Source: Cyclobacterium sp. 1_MG-2023
GTDB lineage: Bacteria > Bacteroidota > Bacteroidia > Cytophagales > Cyclobacteriaceae
Assembly (NCBI RefSeq): GCF_030546805.1
Contig: NZ_JAUOPC010000001.1
Coordinates: 332,081 to 396,080, forward strand
Direction: 5' to 3'
Length of the DNA stretch: 64,000 nt
In this document: positions 61,614 to 64,000 of the stretch, piece by piece
How the letters are laid out: every line of letters starts with the position of its first letter
Position numbering within the stretch: position 1 is the stretch's first letter
The notes under the pieces: model-generated
Told to the model about the DNA's origin: nothing
Database searches by the model: none
What the model saw: the letters and a program-made list of their open reading frames with translations, nothing else
Translations under genes and position numbers: made by a program

Positions 61614-64000
61614 GGCCTTGTTCGATTAGATTAACAAAAAGCTTGATGGCTCCCGGTACACCTGCAGGAAGCAAGCGAAACCAGGATATGCCGGAATAAG
61701 TATAGGTTCCCTTGCCATATTGGGCAAGCAAAAGACTTCCTTTAGACGCATTTTCATCCGGATCCTGCATCAATAGTGGACTTTGGTACCTTTCATCCCA
61801 GGAGCCGGGAAAATACAAACCCCTTTCCTGAACCCATCCGTCAAAGTCAACAGACGCAATTGCATTGGGTTGATTGAGTACAGGGTGGTTTTTGAGTAGC
61901 ACTTTAACAGGAGAATCTTCCACGGTTACTCTATCTCTGGAAAGGGTCAAGGGGTATGGTCCAAATTCATTGCTTAGTAATGAGGCAGTAGTATTGTATT
62001 GAACGATAAGGTTCCCTCCTGCTTTTACATAATCCATTAAAGCATCTCTATTAGAAACCATGTCTTGGTTCACATTAAAAGCCCTGATTCCTGTGATTAT
62101 GGTACCATATTTTTGAAGGTCTGAACCAAGCTGAGCCCCATCAATCATTTCAACCTGATATCCCAGATTTTGTAAAATCTCCGGCACCTTGTCTCCTGCT
62201 CCCGGAATATAACCAATGGTTTGCGGACTTATATTTAGATTAAGCCGGATTAAATTAAAGGAGACTTTTGGAAAGTAAGTTAAATTTGGAATATGAGGAT
62301 ATAAAATCCTTTTTACTCCTTTATCGAACACTTCTCCATTGTCGGAAACATAAGATATTTGATGAGCTGATTTCCCTTCTCCTACAACTTTATTTAATGC
62401 GACTTGGAAATGTATGGCTTTGTTTTTAAGGTCTCTAAAGGTTTCTTCAACCTGATATTCCGCATCATTTAATCCTTCAATTTTTATAACTCCTTCTTTT
62501 ATTTCTTTGCCGAAATTAACCATTACATCCACTATTCCGGAAGCTTCATTGAGAAGGAAAACATTTTCTTGTTTGACAGCTATTGCAACCTCAGGAACAA
62601 TTTTAAAGGGTTGAATTACCTCCCCACTTACCCGGTCATTGTAGCGAAACTGTAAGGGCAAGTTCATTTGAAACTCCTCTCCGGATAGGCTAAAAGTCAA
62701 TTTCCCCGATATTGTCGGTGAATTGTAGGCCTTACCTATCCTTTCCTGATCTTTAATAGTATACAAATTATTTTCAGGTTGGTCTCTAAGCCAATACGGC
62801 TGGGAGTTCAAGTGGTCTTTAGGAATGGTAAAATCCAGTTCACTTTCAAAGGCTAAATTATTTGGTAGATCAGTGTTAAGCGAAATCACCTGGTCAAGAA
62901 CTTCAAAAGAATTTATTTTAATTTTTTTGTCAGTGACTTGATTTAAAATGATTTTGCTATGCACTACAGCAGCCGGGAAATTCAATTCCTTGTCTGATAG
63001 GAATAAGCCTCTCCAGCCTAAAGTTTTCATTATCAATTGATCTACAAGCTCTTGCTTATCTTTGACCCAGGGTAAGTTTTCTCGAACCTTATTCAATTCC
63101 TTTTTTATTTCAATCAATTGATCGATATTATTGACAGGGGCAACAAAGTCAAAGGAATTGATCAAATTACTAATTTTATCCGCAATTAAATTTCCATTGG
63201 AAAGCTGTAACCAACGTGACTCTAGGTCTTCAAAAGGAAAAACATCAAAGGTTTTACCATCCACCAATTCGATAAGATCCATTTCCCGACCAATGCTAGC
63301 AGTTGCGCCAAACCCTTGAGATTTATGCATGGTCCTACTGTTGGCTGCAATTTGGGAATAAGTCATGCCCAATATGGGATTAAAACTACCTACCGGGAAT
63401 TCATAATACTTTTTACCGGGTTTTTTATCATATACCCCACCCCAATTGTAAGCATTCCAAAATATTCTTTTGGCAGACCAAGGTTTTATATGCTCCAATT
63501 GCTCAGGAAAAACATTAGGATCTCCGGAAACCTTAAATGCTTCCCCTGCAATAATTGCAGAAGTGGTGTGGTGACCATGGGTAATTCCTGGGGTAGTATT
63601 AAACCTTGTGATGATAATATCAGGTTGAAAATTACGTATGACCCAAACCACATCTGACAATAGTTTTTTCCTATCCCAATTGTTCAAGGTTTCATTGGGG
63701 TTTCTACTATAGCCAAAATCTATTGCCCGAGAGAAAAACTGTTTTCCCCCGTCCGTTTCTCTTGCTTTAAGGAGTTCTTGTGTCCTAATCATCCCTAGTT
63801 CCATCCCAAGTTCCTTGCCTATTAGATTTTGTCCCCCATCACCCCTTGTTAAAGAAAGATAGGCCACATCAGCCATTTCATCATTGGCCAAGTAAGCTAT
63901 AAGCCTAGTATTTTCATCATCAGGGTGGGCAGCTACATACAATATTTTTTTTGTCTCCTGCAGCTTTAATAGACCATGATAAACCGAAGCACTACTCTGT
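61603..64000 (-). CDS. PIG-L family deacetylase with large C-terminal region (5' end outside window)
   Basis: The reading frame stays open to the right edge; a TTG at 63942 is not the start, because at least 19 sensible codons precede it (SSASVYHGLLKLQETKK). The N-terminal domain has the zinc motif AHPDDE, LTRGDGGQN, ITRFN and THGHHTTSA of PIG-L/LmbE deacetylases, which remove N-acetyl groups from sugars. After about residue 260 come beta-rich domains and a final segment (about 590-779) like the glutamine-amidotransferase fold (GYQVEMIDGAQLGSDLQKYG, GNLIVQYNTTA). Large PIG-L proteins of this kind are exported in Bacteroidota. The 3' end overlaps the small peptide gene. Confidence 0.88.
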   Translation of the reverse strand, partial: QSSASVYHGLLKLQETKKILYVAAHPDDENTRLIAYLANDEMADVAYLSLTRGDGGQNLIGKELGMELGMIRTQELLKARETDGGKQFFSRAIDFGYSRNPNETLNNWDRKKLLSDVVWVIRNFQPDIIITRFNTTPGITHGHHTTSAIIAGEAFKVSGDPNVFPEQLEHIKPWSAKRIFWNAYNWGGVYDKKPGKKYYEFPVGSFNPILGMTYSQIAANSRTMHKSQGFGATASIGREMDLIELVDGKTFDVFPFEDLESRWLQLSNGNLIADKISNLINSFDFVAPVNNIDQLIEIKKELNKVRENLPWVKDKQELVDQLIMKTLGWRGLFLSDKELNFPAAVVHSKIILNQVTDKKIKINSFEVLDQVISLNTDLPNNLAFESELDFTIPKDHLNSQPYWLRDQPENNLYTIKDQERIGKAYNSPTISGKLTFSLSGEEFQMNLPLQFRYNDRVSGEVIQPFKIVPEVAIAVKQENVFLLNEASGIVDVMVNFGKEIKEGVIKIEGLNDAEYQVEETFRDLKNKAIHFQVALNKVVGEGKSAHQISYVSDNGEVFDKGVKRILYPHIPNLTYFPKVSFNLIRLNLNISPQTIGYIPGAGDKVPEILQNLGYQVEMIDGAQLGSDLQKYGTIITGIRAFNVNQDMVSNRDALMDYVKAGGNLIVQYNTTASLLSNEFGPYPLTLSRDRVTVEDSPVKVLLKNHPVLNQPNAIASVDFDGWVQERGLYFPGSWDERYQSPLLMQDPDENASKGSLLLAQYGKGTYTYSGISWFRLLPAGVPGAIKLFVNLIEQGHEK

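Noticed and set aside
1-64000. tRNA or rRNA genes
   Set aside because: No cloverleaf-like sequence with a T-loop motif outside coding regions and no rRNA-like segments were found by eye.

Overview
The window is a chromosomal stretch of a Bacteroidota bacterium, most likely a member of the Cytophagales close to Cyclobacteriaceae (for example Cyclobacterium, Algoriphagus or Echinicola). This is judged from memory of protein families and not from a search. Supporting signs are a moderate to low GC content, many lipoproteins and outer-membrane barrels, a secreted subtilase with a type IX secretion (T9SS) sorting domain, promoter motifs of the Bacteroidota type (TAnnTTTG), a PVC-type cytochrome c protein and LytS/LytTR regulation. 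No rRNA, tRNA, CRISPR array or complete insertion sequence was seen. Both edges cut through a gene.

Layout. 1-5.75 kb: the 3' part of an hmuSTUV-type haem operon (CobN-like dechelatase, membrane protein, ExbB-like channel, DUF2149 partner). 5.9-10.1 kb: two secreted PQQ-type dehydrogenases with fused cytochrome c domains. 10.5-12.3 kb: a kinase-fold protein and an inositol-monophosphatase-fold protein. 12.6-16.8 kb: a compact four-gene operon (lamin-tail lipoprotein, DUF4956 membrane protein, HlyD-like adaptor, TolC-like outer-membrane protein) with a transposase remnant at its end. 17-27.6 kb: an accessory block of exported hydrolases (alpha/beta hydrolase, two beta-lactamase-fold proteins, a CPBP protease, a purple-acid-phosphatase-like enzyme). 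It is separated by long non-coding stretches full of dispersed repeats, hairpins and a second transposase remnant; a cluster of five related repeat copies fills 25.86-27.31 kb. 27.5-30.2 kb: a LytS/LytTR two-component system with a possible small membrane peptide before it.

30.4-35.4 kb: a very large SGNH/beta-propeller/HEAT/cytochrome c protein and a divergent SLC13 transporter. 35.7-45.8 kb: mostly housekeeping and envelope genes (TPR protein, gyrA, outer-membrane barrel, DUF4168-like protein, rpe, T9SS subtilase, lipoprotein, a degenerate TrpF-like barrel). 45.1-55.7 kb: trmB, folC, a TonB-ExbD-ExbB motor and a SPOR protein in one tightly packed operon, behind a plug-less receptor-like barrel, a 1000-residue TPR protein and holA. 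55.8-64 kb: a TPR protein, a tandem universal stress protein, a hydroxyacid dehydrogenase, a DUF2911 protein, and a PIG-L deacetylase translationally linked to a tiny membrane protein and a sodium:solute symporter.

The most interesting unexplained systems are: the DUF4956-HlyD-TolC operon, which has a trans-envelope adaptor and outer-membrane channel but no recognisable transport ATPase or RND pump; the hmuSTUV module with its own non-canonical ExbB/DUF2149 motor; the TPR/barrel/TonB assembly joined to folC and trmB; the TrpF-like protein that has lost its catalytic residues; and small coupled membrane peptides that are easily missed in annotation.
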